From the NCBI GenBank assembly GCA_902778935.1, contig CACYZT010000002.1, positions 62,001 through 126,000 on the forward strand: a DNA stretch of 64,000 bases, read 5' to 3'. The DNA is from an uncultured Bacteroidales bacterium. Lineage in GTDB: Bacteria > Bacteroidota > Bacteroidia > Bacteroidales > Paludibacteraceae. Numbering within the stretch: the first letter of the stretch is position 1; each line of letters starts with the position of its first letter. This document shows positions 43,903 to 53,265 of the stretch, piece by piece. The notes beneath the pieces are model-generated. The model was given only the letters and a program-made list of their open reading frames with translations. It made no database searches and was not told the origin of the DNA. Made by a program: the position numbers and the translations under genes.

Positions 43903-45752
43903 TAACGAACGCGCTTGCCATCATTGCTATCGTCATGACCACCATTCTGTTTGTACCGATGGTGTGTCATAAGATACGTATCCCAAGCATTGTGGGATTT
44001 ATCCTTGTGGGCATAGCCGTCGGACCGTACGGATTTAATCTGTTAGGCGAGAGCACGGCTATCCAGGCGTTGGGCAAAATAGGTATGCTGTATATCATGC
44101 TTCAAGCGGGTATCGAGGTGGACGTGAACGATTTTCGTCAGCAACGCACGCGAGCTATCATATTCGGATTCTATTCATTCATCTTGCCGTTCGGCTTAGG
44201 TATAGCCACCAGTCTTTTGATGGGATTCAACGGCGTGACGAGTGCGTTACTCGGAGCTATGTACGGCAGTCACACGCTGATGACTTACCCGATTGTCAAC
44301 CGTTACGGCGTACAGAAAAACGCGGCGGTGAACATAGCGGTCGGCGGAACGATGCTTACGATCACCCTCTCGCTGCTCGTGCTGGCTATCCTGCGCAATC
44401 AGATGGAGGACATGAGCGAACCGTACGCCGGCTGGATTTTGGCAGGAAAGATAGTGCTGACACTGGCTATCATCGTACTGCTCTTCCCATGGTTGGCACA
44501 GCGCTATTTCAAACGCCGTTCGGACGCTACCAGCGGTTTCCTCATTGTGATGACGATGATGGTTGTCTCGGCTCTGTTAGCCGACTGGGCAGGACTCGAG
44601 AGTATCCTCGGTGCCTTCATCTGCGGTGTGTCGCTTAACCGCCTGGTGCCTAATCTGAGCCCTATCATGCAGCGAATCAATTTCGTAGGCAGCAACCTCT
44701 TCGTTCCGCTGTTTCTGTTGGGCGTCGGTATGATGATCAATGTATCGCTTCTCTGGAGCGGCTGGACCACTATCGTCTTAGCCATCGTCATGGTTGGTAC
44801 CAAACTGCTGGGCAAATGGCTTGCGTCCTGGCTGGCGCAGAAGAGTTTTGGCTTACAAGTGCTGCAAGGCCAACTGCTCTTCGGTCTTACCCACGCCACA
44901 GCAGCCGGCACGCTCGCCATCGTAACCATCGGTTACGAGACCGGTATTTTCAGTCCGGAAATCCTCAATGCAGCCGTGCTGATGATTCTTGTGCTGTGCT
45001 CGTCCGCTTCGTTCGTCACGGAGTATGCCGCCAAGCAGTTGGCGCTGCAGGAAGAGGCACGTCTGGAAGCCGATAAAACGGATGACAGCTGGCTGCTGAT
45101 GACGATAGAGGAGAACCGCCCGAGCGAACTGCAGGAACTAAGCGAACTGAGTGAATTGCACGACCCCAATTATGCTGACGAAAGCGACTGGACAGAAGCT
45201 ATCCAACTCATCAACGGACAGAGCAAAGCCACCATCGTCTATCACCCGAACCAACCAATCAACACCATCTCGCGTCTGTTAGTAGCCGTGCCGCGTTACG
45301 CGGAGAAAGAGTACGACTTCATCTCCTGTTTCGGTCTGGTTCGGCGTTTGAGCAGCCAACTCGGAGCCAAAGTGATATTCTATACCAACGCCGAGACACA
45401 AACGGCTCTGCAGGCTTTCTGCCGACGCAAAGGCAAGTATCTGCGGGCATCGTATCGCGAGATGGAAGACTGGGAAGACGTTCTGATGATAGCCAAACAG
45501 ATGAGACCGGACGACATGATTGTGATGATTAACGCCCGTCCTTCCACTCCATCGTACAACCCGCTCTTTGACCAAGTACCGAATATGCTACAACGCTTCT
45601 TCAGCGACCATAGTTATATCGTCGTGTACCCCGAGCAACAAACGGGTAACGCTGTGCCGGATATCCTCACAGGCGACAACCCGCAGGCATCCGGAACATG
45701 GAAAATTCTTAGTGCGATAAAGCGTGCGGTCTTATCTTTTCAACAAAGATAA
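43899..45752 (+). CDS. CPA2-type cation:proton antiporter with cytoplasmic regulatory domain
   Basis: 617 residues. About twelve membrane helices over residues 1-385 (I-V-G-F-I-L-V-G-I-A-V-G-P, G-M-L-Y-I-M-L-Q-A-G-I-E, L-L-A-D-W-A-G-L-E-S-I-L-G) mark a Kef/NapA-like exchanger of the inner membrane. The remaining 220 residues resemble a universal-stress-protein-like domain. Na+ or K+ specificity is not readable. Start overlaps uvrA stop by ATGA; the 3' end overlaps the convergent exosortase gene by 44 bp. Confidence 0.88.
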   Translation: MITNALAIIAIVMTTILFVPMVCHKIRIPSIVGFILVGIAVGPYGFNLLGESTAIQALGKIGMLYIMLQAGIEVDVNDFRQQRTRAIIFGFYSFILPFGLGIATSLLMGFNGVTSALLGAMYGSHTLMTYPIVNRYGVQKNAAVNIAVGGTMLTITLSLLVLAILRNQMEDMSEPYAGWILAGKIVLTLAIIVLLFPWLAQRYFKRRSDATSGFLIVMTMMVVSALLADWAGLESILGAFICGVSLNRLVPNLSPIMQRINFVGSNLFVPLFLLGVGMMINVSLLWSGWTTIVLAIVMVGTKLLGKWLASWLAQKSFGLQVLQGQLLFGLTHATAAGTLAIVTIGYETGIFSPEILNAAVLMILVLCSSASFVTEYAAKQLALQEEARLEADKTDDSWLLMTIEENRPSELQELSELSELHDPNYADESDWTEAIQLINGQSKATIVYHPNQPINTISRLLVAVPRYAEKEYDFISCFGLVRRLSSQLGAKVIFYTNAETQTALQAFCRRKGKYLRASYREMEDWEDVLMIAKQMRPDDMIVMINARPSTPSYNPLFDQVPNMLQRFFSDHSYIVVYPEQQTGNAVPDILTGDNPQASGTWKILSAIKRAVLSFQQR

Positions 45753-46314
45753 CCCACAGCCCGAACAGCATTGCGTAGAACAAGTATTTGAAGATGTAAT
45801 TATGCAGCACCTCGAACCAATCGGGATGATGCTCTATGAGCAATGCGATGAGGAATATCCGAAGGATATTAAATACATAGCAGCAGAGCCATCCGAGGAG
45901 GATGTACAATAACTTTGCTATGGAAAATTTGAGAATTTGAGAATTTGAAGATTTGAAAATTGGCCGTACGGTCAAGATGAGGCAGAGCCAGATGAAACTT
46001 TGCTTCAAGCCAGAGCAACCCCAAATAATCGTGGTGCCGACACCTGACGCGAAACGAATCGTGTGCTCGTCAGCCATATACACCGTGTCGCGAAAAAGAC
46101 TCAGCAACCCATAGACCACAGACGCGATATGACATGCCATGAACTCAAACGGCGCCGTCACATCCAATCCGAACCATGTCACCTGTTCGCCATGCTCATC
46201 GCCGTTCATCGTCCACTTCCAGAAATAGTTCGCTACCAGCAGTGTGACAACGAACACGATGACGTCCCTGTATGGACGTAATTGCGATTTGAGATGTGCG
46301 AAAGAGTATTTCAT
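45709..46314 (-). CDS. Exosortase/archaeosortase-family membrane protein
   Basis: 201 residues, several membrane helices. The catalytic triad of the family is visible: Cys in W-G-C-S-G-L-K-Q (near 100), Arg in N-I-L-R-I (near 151) and His in L-H-N-Y-I-F-K-Y (near 170). Exosortases cleave and re-attach C-terminal sorting tails, though no PEP-CTERM-like substrate is visible in this window. The loop between helices near residue 118-131 (F-K-S-S-N-S-Q-I-L-K-F) is coded by an ATTTGAGA word array. It overlaps tsaD by 4 bp, so follows it in an operon. Confidence 0.8.
   Translation of the reverse strand: MKYSFAHLKSQLRPYRDVIVFVVTLLVANYFWKWTMNGDEHGEQVTWFGLDVTAPFEFMACHIASVVYGLLSLFRDTVYMADEHTIRFASGVGTTIIWGCSGLKQSFIWLCLILTVRPIFKSSNSQILKFSIAKLLYILLGWLCCYVFNILRIFLIALLIEHHPDWFEVLHNYIFKYLFYAMLFGLWVIFVEKIRPHALSH
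45924..45961 (-). repeat. ATTTGAGA/ATTTGAAG word array inside the exosortase gene
   Basis: Four to five degenerate 8-9 bp words in a loop-coding region; the same array lies between waaA and hisS at 49270-49304. Confidence 0.85.
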
Positions 46315-47357
46315 ATCCGTGTCTTGGCATAAGGCACTTCATCGATGGCACAGAAATCGTGGTCGAGGTATTTGAAATAGCCTGCCTGACAGACCATCGC
46401 AGCATTGTCGGTCGTGAAACTGAACGGCGGGATAAAGACATCCCAATGGTATCGCTTTCCGTAATCAACGAAAGCCTGACGAAGCGCACTATTTGCACTC
46501 ACTCCGCCGGCAACGGCTACAGACTTGATTTTGAGGTCATTAGCAGCCTTTTTGAGTTTACGCATCAGTATATCCACTACCGTTGCCTGCAGGCTGGCGC
46601 ACATGTCTTCGCGTAAGTTAGGCACGCGTTCTGCCAATTCATCAATCGTCTCCACGCCGTACTCCTTGAGCATGTCGCGAAGCGTATAAAGGAAGGACGT
46701 TTTGAGGCCGGAGAAAGAGTAGTCATAGCCCGGTATATTCGGTTTGGCGAACGGATACTTGGTGGCATCGCCGAGTTTCGCCAGCTTGTCAATCCACGGT
46801 CCGCCGGGATAAGGAAGACCAAGCACTTTCGCGCACTTGTCGAACGCTTCGCCCGCCGCATCATCAATCGTCTGACCGATGATTTCCATATTGTTATAGG
46901 CCTTGACAAGCACTATCTGACTGTTTCCGCCGCTCACGAGCAGACACAAGAAGGGCAAAGACGGGTGGTTCAACCCCGTGCCGTCTTCCACAAAATGCGC
47001 CAACACATGGCCCTGCAGGTGATTCACATCAATCAGCGGTACATCCAGCGCCAGCGCCAGGCCTTTCGCAAACGAAGTGCCTACGAGCAACGAACCCAAC
47101 AGACCCGGACCACGCGTGAAAGCAATCGCACTGATGTCCTCTTTCGTCACGCCGGCACGCTTCAACGCCGTATCCACTACCGGCAGGATATTCTGCTGAT
47201 GCGCACGGCTCGCCAACTCAGGCACCACGCCTCCATACTCCTCATGCACTTTCTGCGAAGCGATGACATTGCTTCGCAAGATACCATCCACAATGACGGC
47301 AGACGAGGTGTCGTCACAACTCGATTCAATCGCTAATATAACTACCGGTTTTTCCAT
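46311..47357 (-). CDS. tsaD: tRNA threonylcarbamoyladenosine synthase subunit TsaD
   Basis: 348 residues. I-E-S-S-C-D-D-T-S near the start, the metal site H-L-Q-G-H, L-L-V-S-G-G-N-S-Q near 140 and the late V-A-G-G-V-S-A-N mark the Kae1/TsaD family. With TsaB/E it transfers the threonylcarbamoyl group to A37 of ANN-decoding tRNAs. Full length and intact. Driven by the minus-strand promoter at 47377-47408. Confidence 0.97.
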   Translation of the reverse strand: MEKPVVILAIESSCDDTSSAVIVDGILRSNVIASQKVHEEYGGVVPELASRAHQQNILPVVDTALKRAGVTKEDISAIAFTRGPGLLGSLLVGTSFAKGLALALDVPLIDVNHLQGHVLAHFVEDGTGLNHPSLPFLCLLVSGGNSQIVLVKAYNNMEIIGQTIDDAAGEAFDKCAKVLGLPYPGGPWIDKLAKLGDATKYPFAKPNIPGYDYSFSGLKTSFLYTLRDMLKEYGVETIDELAERVPNLREDMCASLQATVVDILMRKLKKAANDLKIKSVAVAGGVSANSALRQAFVDYGKRYHWDVFIPPFSFTTDNAAMVCQAGYFKYLDHDFCAIDEVPYAKTRI

Positions 47358-47376
47358 ACAATTTCTAAAATCGGGT

Positions 47377-47408
47377 GCAAAGGTACATAATTTTTCTCAA
47401 TTGTGCAA
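47377..47408 (-). promoter_or_regulatory. Promoter of tsaD-exosortase
   Basis: Minus-strand TTGCACAA (47408-47401) and TACCTTTGC (47385-47377), box starts 23 bp apart, 20 bp before the tsaD ATG. Confidence 0.75.
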
Positions 47409-47435
47409 ATAATTTTAGGAAAAACGCGCGTGCGC

Positions 47436-47467
47436 TTGCGTATATCCATTTTTTTTTGTAACTTTGC
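47436..47467 (+). promoter_or_regulatory. Promoter of the barrel-protein/waaA transcript
   Basis: TTGCGTAT at 47436-47443 and TAACTTTGC at 47459-47467, box starts 23 bp apart. Divergent from the tsaD promoter 27 bp away. Confidence 0.85.
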
Positions 47468-47513
47468 AGCCGATTTATAACAAACATTATTAATCACTTA
47501 AAATTTTAAAGAT

Positions 47514-48047
47514 ATGAAAAAGATTTTAACACTTTGTTTGGCAGCGATGTTAGCCGTTGTGACAGTTTCCGCTAAGGATTACAAAGTTAGTCTGGGTATG
47601 GTAGGCGGTTCGGGTATCGGTGTTCAGTTCAAAGCCCTGCCGGTTGAGCACTTCGCTATCATGGAGGAGTTCGGTTATCTGGGTTGCTATGCGGCTGCAG
47701 GTTCCGTTAACGGTAACAGTTTTAACATCGGTTACATGGGTGCCGTTGACCAAGTGGTATTGGCTTATCAGACCAGCCCGTTAGCAGAAGGTAATGGTAT
47801 CAAACTGCATGTGTATGCCGGTGGTCAGGTTAAAGTGGGCTACATCAACATGGGTAATGATGCCGGTCTTATCGGTTTAGGTGCCGCTGCAGGTATCGAG
47901 GCCAACATGAGCAATGCGCCAATCGCGTTCTCGTTTGACTTCCGTCCGGGTTATGGTTGCCTGCTGATGAACAACGGAGGCAACAATATTGCAACCACTA
48001 ATCTCTTTGACTGGTCTTTGAACCTTGGCGTTCGTTACACATTCTAA
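47514..48047 (+). CDS. Secreted outer-membrane beta-barrel-like protein
   Basis: 177 residues. Signal peptide K-K-I-L-T-L-C-L-A-A-M-L-A-V-V ending A-K-D. Glycine-rich alternating strands end with L-N-L-G-V-R-Y-T-F, an aromatic terminal residue as in outer-membrane barrels. No recognised function. The GTG start of waaA follows its stop with no gap and in the same frame. Confidence 0.7.
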   Translation: MKKILTLCLAAMLAVVTVSAKDYKVSLGMVGGSGIGVQFKALPVEHFAIMEEFGYLGCYAAAGSVNGNSFNIGYMGAVDQVVLAYQTSPLAEGNGIKLHVYAGGQVKVGYINMGNDAGLIGLGAAAGIEANMSNAPIAFSFDFRPGYGCLLMNNGGNNIATTNLFDWSLNLGVRYTF

Positions 48048-49280
48048 GTGAGCAGTAAGTTCAGTACATTGTTTAAGGGGCAGCGTGCGACGCTGGACGC
48101 GGAGCACAAGGCTATTCTGGAGAACAACCGCGGCGCTGTGTGGATTCACGCAGCGTCCGTCGGTGAGTTCGAACAGGCACGAACGCTGATTGAGAAGCTA
48201 AAGGCTAATGGCGAACGGCGAAAGGTGGTTGTTACATTCTTTTCGCCATCGGGATACGAAGCACGGAAGAACTACGATCAGGTCGATGCTGTTCTGTACT
48301 TACCATTTGCCACGCGCCGCAAAGCCAAACGATTCTTAGATGCTTTGCAGCCAAGCATGGCTATTTTCGTCAAATACGAGTTCTGGCCTGCGTATCTCAA
48401 AGAGCTCAAAAAACGCGCCATTCCAACTTACAGCATCTCCGCTATCTTCCGTCCTACCCAGCGATTCTTCCGCTGGTACGGTCACGCTTCCCTTAACCTG
48501 CTCAAATGCTTCACGCATATCTATGTGCAGGACGAAGCGTCACGACGACTGCTGGCGGAACACGGCATTCACGATTGTTCCGTAGCCGGCGACACGAGGT
48601 TTGACAGAGTCAAACAGATCGCTGACGCTGTAAGAGAAAAGACCCAGGCAGGGCCCGCTGTAAGACAATTGACACCTGTAGCGCAGTTTGTACAAGGATG
48701 CGAACGCGTCATCGTAGCCGGCAGTACATGGCCGAAAGATGAAGAACTGCTGGCGCAGGTAATGGCAAATGACGAATGGACGAACGGTGAAGGATGCAAA
48801 CTGATTCTTGTACCGCACGAGTTGGACGAGGAGCATCTGCACACGATTTTCAAGATTTTTGAGGGACGGTTCGTGCGCTACTCCGCCATCAGCGGTCAGA
48901 TGCCCGAGCAGAGCCGGCTGAACATCCTGCAGCGGGCGAATGTGCTGCTCATCGACACCATCGGACTCCTGTCGTCCATCTATCGCTTCGGACAAGTAGC
49001 TTATATAGGCGGCGGGTTCGGCGTAGGAATACACAACACCATCGAAGCGGCAGTGTATGGTGTGCCTGTCGTTTTCGGACCAAACTATCACCATTTCCGC
49101 GAGGCGCAAGGACTGATTGACGCGGGCGCTGCGCGGAGCATCAAGGACCATAGCGAATTGAAGGCGGCGCTTGATACCGCACTCGAGCAACATGAGACCA
49201 TCGGCGCCAAGGCGGCAGAATATGTGCAGTCGGAACTCGGCGCGACAGAGAAAATATACTCAAGTATATTTGAGATTTGA
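48048..49280 (+). CDS. waaA: Kdo transferase WaaA, apparently lacking the N-terminal membrane anchor
   Basis: 410 residues. The donor/acceptor domains are recognisable: V-W-I-H-A-A-S-V-G-E near residue 27 (catalytic Glu), V-A-G-S-T-W-P-K-D near 223 and G-G-G-F-G-V-G-I-H-N-T-I-E-A near 322. It adds Kdo to lipid A precursors. The first 20-30 residues, normally a membrane helix, are missing: the gene starts with GTG directly after the previous stop. Foreign-looking in-frame pieces are coded at 48204-48225 and 48622-48682. Peripheral attachment could still occur through basic patches. Confidence 0.88.
   Translation: MSSKFSTLFKGQRATLDAEHKAILENNRGAVWIHAASVGEFEQARTLIEKLKANGERRKVVVTFFSPSGYEARKNYDQVDAVLYLPFATRRKAKRFLDALQPSMAIFVKYEFWPAYLKELKKRAIPTYSISAIFRPTQRFFRWYGHASLNLLKCFTHIYVQDEASRRLLAEHGIHDCSVAGDTRFDRVKQIADAVREKTQAGPAVRQLTPVAQFVQGCERVIVAGSTWPKDEELLAQVMANDEWTNGEGCKLILVPHELDEEHLHTIFKIFEGRFVRYSAISGQMPEQSRLNILQRANVLLIDTIGLLSSIYRFGQVAYIGGGFGVGIHNTIEAAVYGVPVVFGPNYHHFREAQGLIDAGAARSIKDHSELKAALDTALEQHETIGAKAAEYVQSELGATEKIYSSIFEI
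48622..48682 (+). repeat. In-frame short repeats in waaA
   Basis: CTGACGCTGTAAGAGAAAAG, CCGCTGTAAGACAATTGACA and CCTGTAGC: CTGTAAGA words as in rsgA and the intergenic copy at 40197. Confidence 0.65.
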
Positions 49281-49304
49281 AGATTTGAAGATTTGAAAAT
49301 TTGA
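49270..49304 (+). repeat. ATTTGAAG word array between waaA and hisS
   Basis: Four words (TTTGAGA, TTTGAAGA twice, TTTGAAAA) that include the last codons of waaA. Confidence 0.8.
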
Positions 49305-49312
49305 ATACAAAT

Positions 49313-50749
49313 ATGGCACAGAAACCAAGCATACCCAAAGGCACGCGAGACTTCGGACAAGTCGAAATGGCGCGCCGAAACTATATCTTTGACACCATCA
49401 AAGGGGTGTTCTCGTTGTACGGCTTTCAGCAGATTGAAACGCCGGCGATGGAGAACATCGGTACGCTGATGGGCAAGTACGGCGAGGAAGGCGACAAGCT
49501 CCTTTTCCGTATTCAGAACAGCGGCGAGAAAGCGGCGCTCGCGCCGGAGAAAGGTCTGCGTTACGACCTGACCGTTCCGTTTGCGCGGTACGTGGTACAG
49601 CACCGCGAGGAACTCAGTTTCCCCTTCAAGCGCTATCAGATTCAACCCGTTTGGCGGGCCGACCGTCCGCAGAAAGGCCGTTACCGCGAGTTCTACCAGT
49701 GCGATGTCGATGTAATCGGCTCGGACAGCCTGCTCGGCGAGTTGGAGTTGATACAGATTGTTGAGGAAGTCTATCGCCGCCTGGGCATCAATGTGTGTCT
49801 GCATATCAATAACCGTAAGATTTTAGCCGGTATAGCCGAGGTCATCGGTGCGCCGGACAAGATAGTCGATATCACCGTAGCCATCGACAAGTTAGACAAG
49901 ATTGGCGTGGAGGCAGTGAACGCAGAGTTGGCAGAACGCGGACTTACGGATGAGGCTATCAAGGCATTGCAACCTATCTTAACAACCCCATCTCAAAATG
50001 TTCTACGGACGACCACTGGGCGTCCGATCGAGCAGAGCTCTTCACCCGCACAAGGGAGGGAGAATAATCCCCAAGCCAAATTAGCGGAGTTGCGTGAGTA
50101 CCTCGCTTCAAGCGAAATCGGTCTGAAGGGCGTAGCTGAGATGGAAGAAATCTTTGAATTAGTAGAAAGTACAAAGACCTTGCTCGATTCGGACGACCAC
50201 CGGCAGTCCTCCGTGCTTAAAGATGAAAGCCATTTCTCTATAGAACTCGATTTGTGTCTGGCGCGCGGATTGAATTATTACACCGGTGCCATCTTCGAAG
50301 TGAAAGCGCTTGACGTGCAGATGGGAAGTATCACCGGCGGCGGTCGTTACGATAACCTCACCGGCATCTTCGGTCTGCCGGGCGTGTCGGGCGTGGGAAT
50401 TTCGTTCGGTGCCGACCGTATCTATGATGTGCTGACGGAGTTGGATTTATTCCCGAAGGAGTTACAATCGACTACGCAGGTACTATTCGCGACCTTTGGC
50501 GCAGAAGAATTGCGTTATGCGTTAGGTTGGGCGAAGGAGTTGAGAGCACAAGGTATCGCTGTAGAGGTATATCCTGAACCGACCAAGATGAAGAAACAGA
50601 TGAGTTATGCCGACGCGAAGCAGATTCCGTTCGTAGCGATTGTAGGAAGCGACGAGATGGCGCAGAACAAAGTGATGCTCAAAGAGATGAGTTCCGGAAA
50701 TCAACAGCTGGTTGATTTGCCTGAACTCGTTAAATCGTTAAAGGGTTAA
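49313..50749 (+). CDS. hisS: Histidine--tRNA ligase with in-frame insertions
   Basis: 478 residues from the ATG at 49313 (a TTG at 49301 would add four). Class II motifs: P-K-G-T-R-D-F, motif 2 [17 protein letters not shown] and A-R-G-L-N-Y-Y-T-G. About 25 residues longer than relatives I recall, because of two insertions between domains (around residues 223-250 and 285-303). Each is coded by DNA holding the same hairpin word, CGGACGACCAC-YGG-NNGTCC, at 50006-50026 and 50190-50209. The enzyme is probably active since catalytic motifs are intact. Confidence 0.95.
   Translation: MAQKPSIPKGTRDFGQVEMARRNYIFDTIKGVFSLYGFQQIETPAMENIGTLMGKYGEEGDKLLFRIQNSGEKAALAPEKGLRYDLTVPFARYVVQHREELSFPFKRYQIQPVWRADRPQKGRYREFYQCDVDVIGSDSLLGELELIQIVEEVYRRLGINVCLHINNRKILAGIAEVIGAPDKIVDITVAIDKLDKIGVEAVNAELAERGLTDEAIKALQPILTTPSQNVLRTTTGRPIEQSSSPAQGRENNPQAKLAELREYLASSEIGLKGVAEMEEIFELVESTKTLLDSDDHRQSSVLKDESHFSIELDLCLARGLNYYTGAIFEVKALDVQMGSITGGGRYDNLTGIFGLPGVSGVGISFGADRIYDVLTELDLFPKELQSTTQVLFATFGAEELRYALGWAKELRAQGIAVEVYPEPTKMKKQMSYADAKQIPFVAIVGSDEMAQNKVMLKEMSSGNQQLVDLPELVKSLKG
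50006..50209 (+). repeat. Two copies of a 20-bp hairpin element within hisS
   Basis: 50006-50026 and 50190-50209 share CGGACGACCAC, one variable base, GG and GTCC; arms GGAC/GTCC can pair. They lie in the two segments that look inserted. Confidence 0.65.
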
Positions 50750-50786
50750 AATGGTTTTTATTTTATAAAAACGTTAAACAGTTACT

Positions 50787-51326
50787 ATGGCTGATACGAA
50801 TAAACAGTTCGATGAAGTGACGGCCAAATGCCGGGCTATCTTCGTGGATAAAATGCAGGATTACGGCGCATCGTGGCGCATCTTCCGTCTGCATGGCATC
50901 ACGGACCAGTTGTATATCAAGGTGTGCAACATCCGTCAGCGTCAAGAGACGGGCGTGAGTCTGGTGGGTGACGGCATTGAGGATAACTTGCGTGCCGTGG
51001 TCAATTACGGCGTGACGGCTATCATTCAGGGCCGCAAGGGTTATTCAGATGCGGTGGACATGACGAACGAGGAGGCGCTGCAGAACTACGACCTCGTGCT
51101 CAACGAAGCCAAAGAACTGATGATGCGCAAGAACCACGACTACGGCGAGGCATGGCGCGAGATGAGCAAGGAAGGTATCGTCGATATGATTCTTGCGAAA
51201 ATCATTCGTATCAAGACCATCCTCGAGCACGAAGGAAAGACCATCGCTTCCGAAGGCGTGGAAGGCAATTATTTCGATATCATCAACTACGCAATATTTG
51301 ACCTCATACATTATAGCGAGGCCTAA
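50787..51326 (+). CDS. DUF1599 protein (nucleotide-modification-associated family)
   Basis: 179 residues built from two similar halves: K-M-Q-D-Y-G-A-S-W-R near residue 28 and K-N-H-D-Y-G-E-A-W-R near 112, each with a following I-K-V/I-R-I helix. The repeated H/Q-D-Y-G-x-x-W motif defines DUF1599; a nucleotide-related role has been proposed in the family, not shown. Gene order DUF1599-DoxX-tpiA is one I recall as conserved in Bacteroidales. Confidence 0.85.
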   Translation: MADTNKQFDEVTAKCRAIFVDKMQDYGASWRIFRLHGITDQLYIKVCNIRQRQETGVSLVGDGIEDNLRAVVNYGVTAIIQGRKGYSDAVDMTNEEALQNYDLVLNEAKELMMRKNHDYGEAWREMSKEGIVDMILAKIIRIKTILEHEGKTIASEGVEGNYFDIINYAIFDLIHYSEA

Positions 51327-51331
51327 GGACA

Positions 51332-52504
51332 ATGGACAAAGGACAAAAGATAAAACACATCATAGGAAGCATAGCCCGTACATTACTCGGACTGACATTT
51401 ATCTTCTCGGGCTTCGTGAAGGCGGTTGACCCGCTGGGCACGGTCTATAAGATAGAAGACTATCTCAAAGCCTTCGGCGGGTTCTTCACTGACTTCCTTC
51501 CTTTAGCCGGCGCAGCGGCGGTTCTGCTCATCTTAGTGGAATGGCTGTTAGGTTGGGCTATGTTGCTCAATATCCGCACGAATTGGACGGCATGGATTTC
51601 GCTGGCGTTCTATCTGGTTATGACACCTCTCACGCTTTGGATTGCGCTGACGAACCCTGTGAGTGACTGCGGTTGTTTCGGCGACGCACTCGTGCTGACC
51701 AATTGGCAGACATTCTGGAAGAACGTAGTGCTACTATGCCTTGTTATTATCCTGCTGTGCTGCAAGAAGTCAATACCGCAGTTATTCAGTAACTGGGTAG
51801 AACTATGTATCGTGCTCGTCACATTGGCCGGCGGGTGTGGTATTATGGCATATAGTTATACGCATTTGCCACCGCTCGACTTCCGTCCGTACAAAGTAGG
51901 CAATCACATCCCTACCCTCATGGAGATTCCTGAAGACGCGGAGCCCGATGTCTATGAGACGACGCTCATCTACGCCAACGATGAAGGAGAGGAACAGGAG
52001 TTCACACTGGAGAACTATCCGAAGAACGACCCCAAATGGACGTTTGTCGATCAGAAATCCGTGCTCGTTAAGAAAGGATTTGAAGCTCCGATACATGACT
52101 TCGAGATTATCAATCTGCAGTACGACGATATCACATACGATGTATTGGAATCCGAAGAACCCGTGACGCTGGTAGTGATGTACGACCTCAAGAAAACCGA
52201 CCGCACACAGATGGACAAAGTGTTCCACTTGTACAAAGAGTGTGCGGACAGAGGGGAACAATGCTATTTTCTCACCGGCTCGGGCGAAGAAGACATCTTC
52301 GGATTTGCTGCGGAGACAGGTTTTTACGATTATCTGGAATCGTTTGTAGTAGATGAGGAGTTAGAAGACTGGGAGTTCATCGTGCAAAGCACATTCTGTT
52401 ACACAGACCCCGTGACGCTCAAGACTATCGTGCGTGCCAACCCGGGCATGATCGTTGTGCAGAACGGAACAATTATAGAGAAACATAACTTAAAACAATT
52501 ATAA
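51332..52504 (+). CDS. DoxX/MauE-family membrane protein with C-terminal thioredoxin-like region
   Basis: 390 residues. Four or five membrane helices in residues 10-175 ([27 protein letters not shown]) are typical of the BT_3928/DoxX family. The rest looks like an extracytoplasmic thioredoxin-type fold, but no C-x-x-C is present there. The first codons, ATGGACAAAGGACAAAAG, are part of a GGACAAA word run that begins before the start. Role unknown; possibly envelope redox. Confidence 0.8.
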   Translation: MDKGQKIKHIIGSIARTLLGLTFIFSGFVKAVDPLGTVYKIEDYLKAFGGFFTDFLPLAGAAAVLLILVEWLLGWAMLLNIRTNWTAWISLAFYLVMTPLTLWIALTNPVSDCGCFGDALVLTNWQTFWKNVVLLCLVIILLCCKKSIPQLFSNWVELCIVLVTLAGGCGIMAYSYTHLPPLDFRPYKVGNHIPTLMEIPEDAEPDVYETTLIYANDEGEEQEFTLENYPKNDPKWTFVDQKSVLVKKGFEAPIHDFEIINLQYDDITYDVLESEEPVTLVVMYDLKKTDRTQMDKVFHLYKECADRGEQCYFLTGSGEEDIFGFAAETGFYDYLESFVVDEELEDWEFIVQSTFCYTDPVTLKTIVRANPGMIVVQNGTIIEKHNLKQL

Positions 52505-52506
52505 AA

Positions 52507-53259
52507 ATGGCAAGAATTAAAATGGTTGCAGGTAACTGGAAAATGAACAAGAACCTGCAGGAAGGTGTAGCACTGGCTACCGAATTGAAAGAAGCAGTAA
52601 AGAACCCGAAATGCGCCGTTGTTATCGGTACGCCGTTCATCCATCTGGCTACCGTAGCTGAGTTGCTCAAAGGCTCGGCTATCAAAGTGGCAGCAGAGAA
52701 CTGCGCAGACCACGAGAAGGGTGCTTATACCGGCGAAGTAAGCGCAGAGATGGTTAAATCGACCGGTGCCGAGTACGTTATCCTCGGTCACTCGGAGCGT
52801 CGTCAATACTACGCAGAGAGCTATGAGATGCTGGCCGAGAAAGTACGTCTGGCACTCGCTAACGGTCTGAAAGTAATCTTCTGCATCGGTGAGGTAAAAG
52901 AAGAGCGCGAGGCAGGCAAGCAGAACGAGGTAGTGAAAGCTCAACTCGAGGGCTCCGTATTCGGTCTGAGCGCAGAGGAGTGGAAGAACATCACGCTGGC
53001 TTACGAACCCGTTTGGGCAATCGGTACCGGTCTGACCGCTACGCCGGCACAGGCACAGGAGATTCACGCATATATCCGCGGACTCGTGGCTGACAAATAC
53101 GGCAAAGAGGCAGCAGACAACACTACTATCCTCTATGGTGGCAGCTGCAACGAGAAGAACGCAGCAGAGCTCTTCGCTTGCCCGGACATCGACGGTGGCC
53201 TCATCGGCGGTGCAGCCCTCGTAGCAGAGAAATTCCTGGCGATTATAGCAGCGCGTTAA
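52507..53259 (+). CDS. tpiA: Triosephosphate isomerase
   Basis: 250 residues, full length. G-N-W-K-M-N-K (Lys), I-L-G-H-S-E-R-R (His) and [11 protein letters not shown] (Glu) give the complete active site, with Y-G-G-S-C at the phosphate loop. Interconverts dihydroxyacetone phosphate and glyceraldehyde 3-phosphate. Starts 2 bp after the DoxX gene. Confidence 0.98.
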   Translation: MARIKMVAGNWKMNKNLQEGVALATELKEAVKNPKCAVVIGTPFIHLATVAELLKGSAIKVAAENCADHEKGAYTGEVSAEMVKSTGAEYVILGHSERRQYYAESYEMLAEKVRLALANGLKVIFCIGEVKEEREAGKQNEVVKAQLEGSVFGLSAEEWKNITLAYEPVWAIGTGLTATPAQAQEIHAYIRGLVADKYGKEAADNTTILYGGSCNEKNAAELFACPDIDGGLIGGAALVAEKFLAIIAAR

Positions 53260-53265
53260 ATTGTT

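Noticed and set aside
45709-46314. Exosortase as processor of the sorting tails in this window
   Set aside because: The visible tails resemble type IX secretion signals (cut by PorU in known systems), not PEP-CTERM-like exosortase substrates; no link can be shown.
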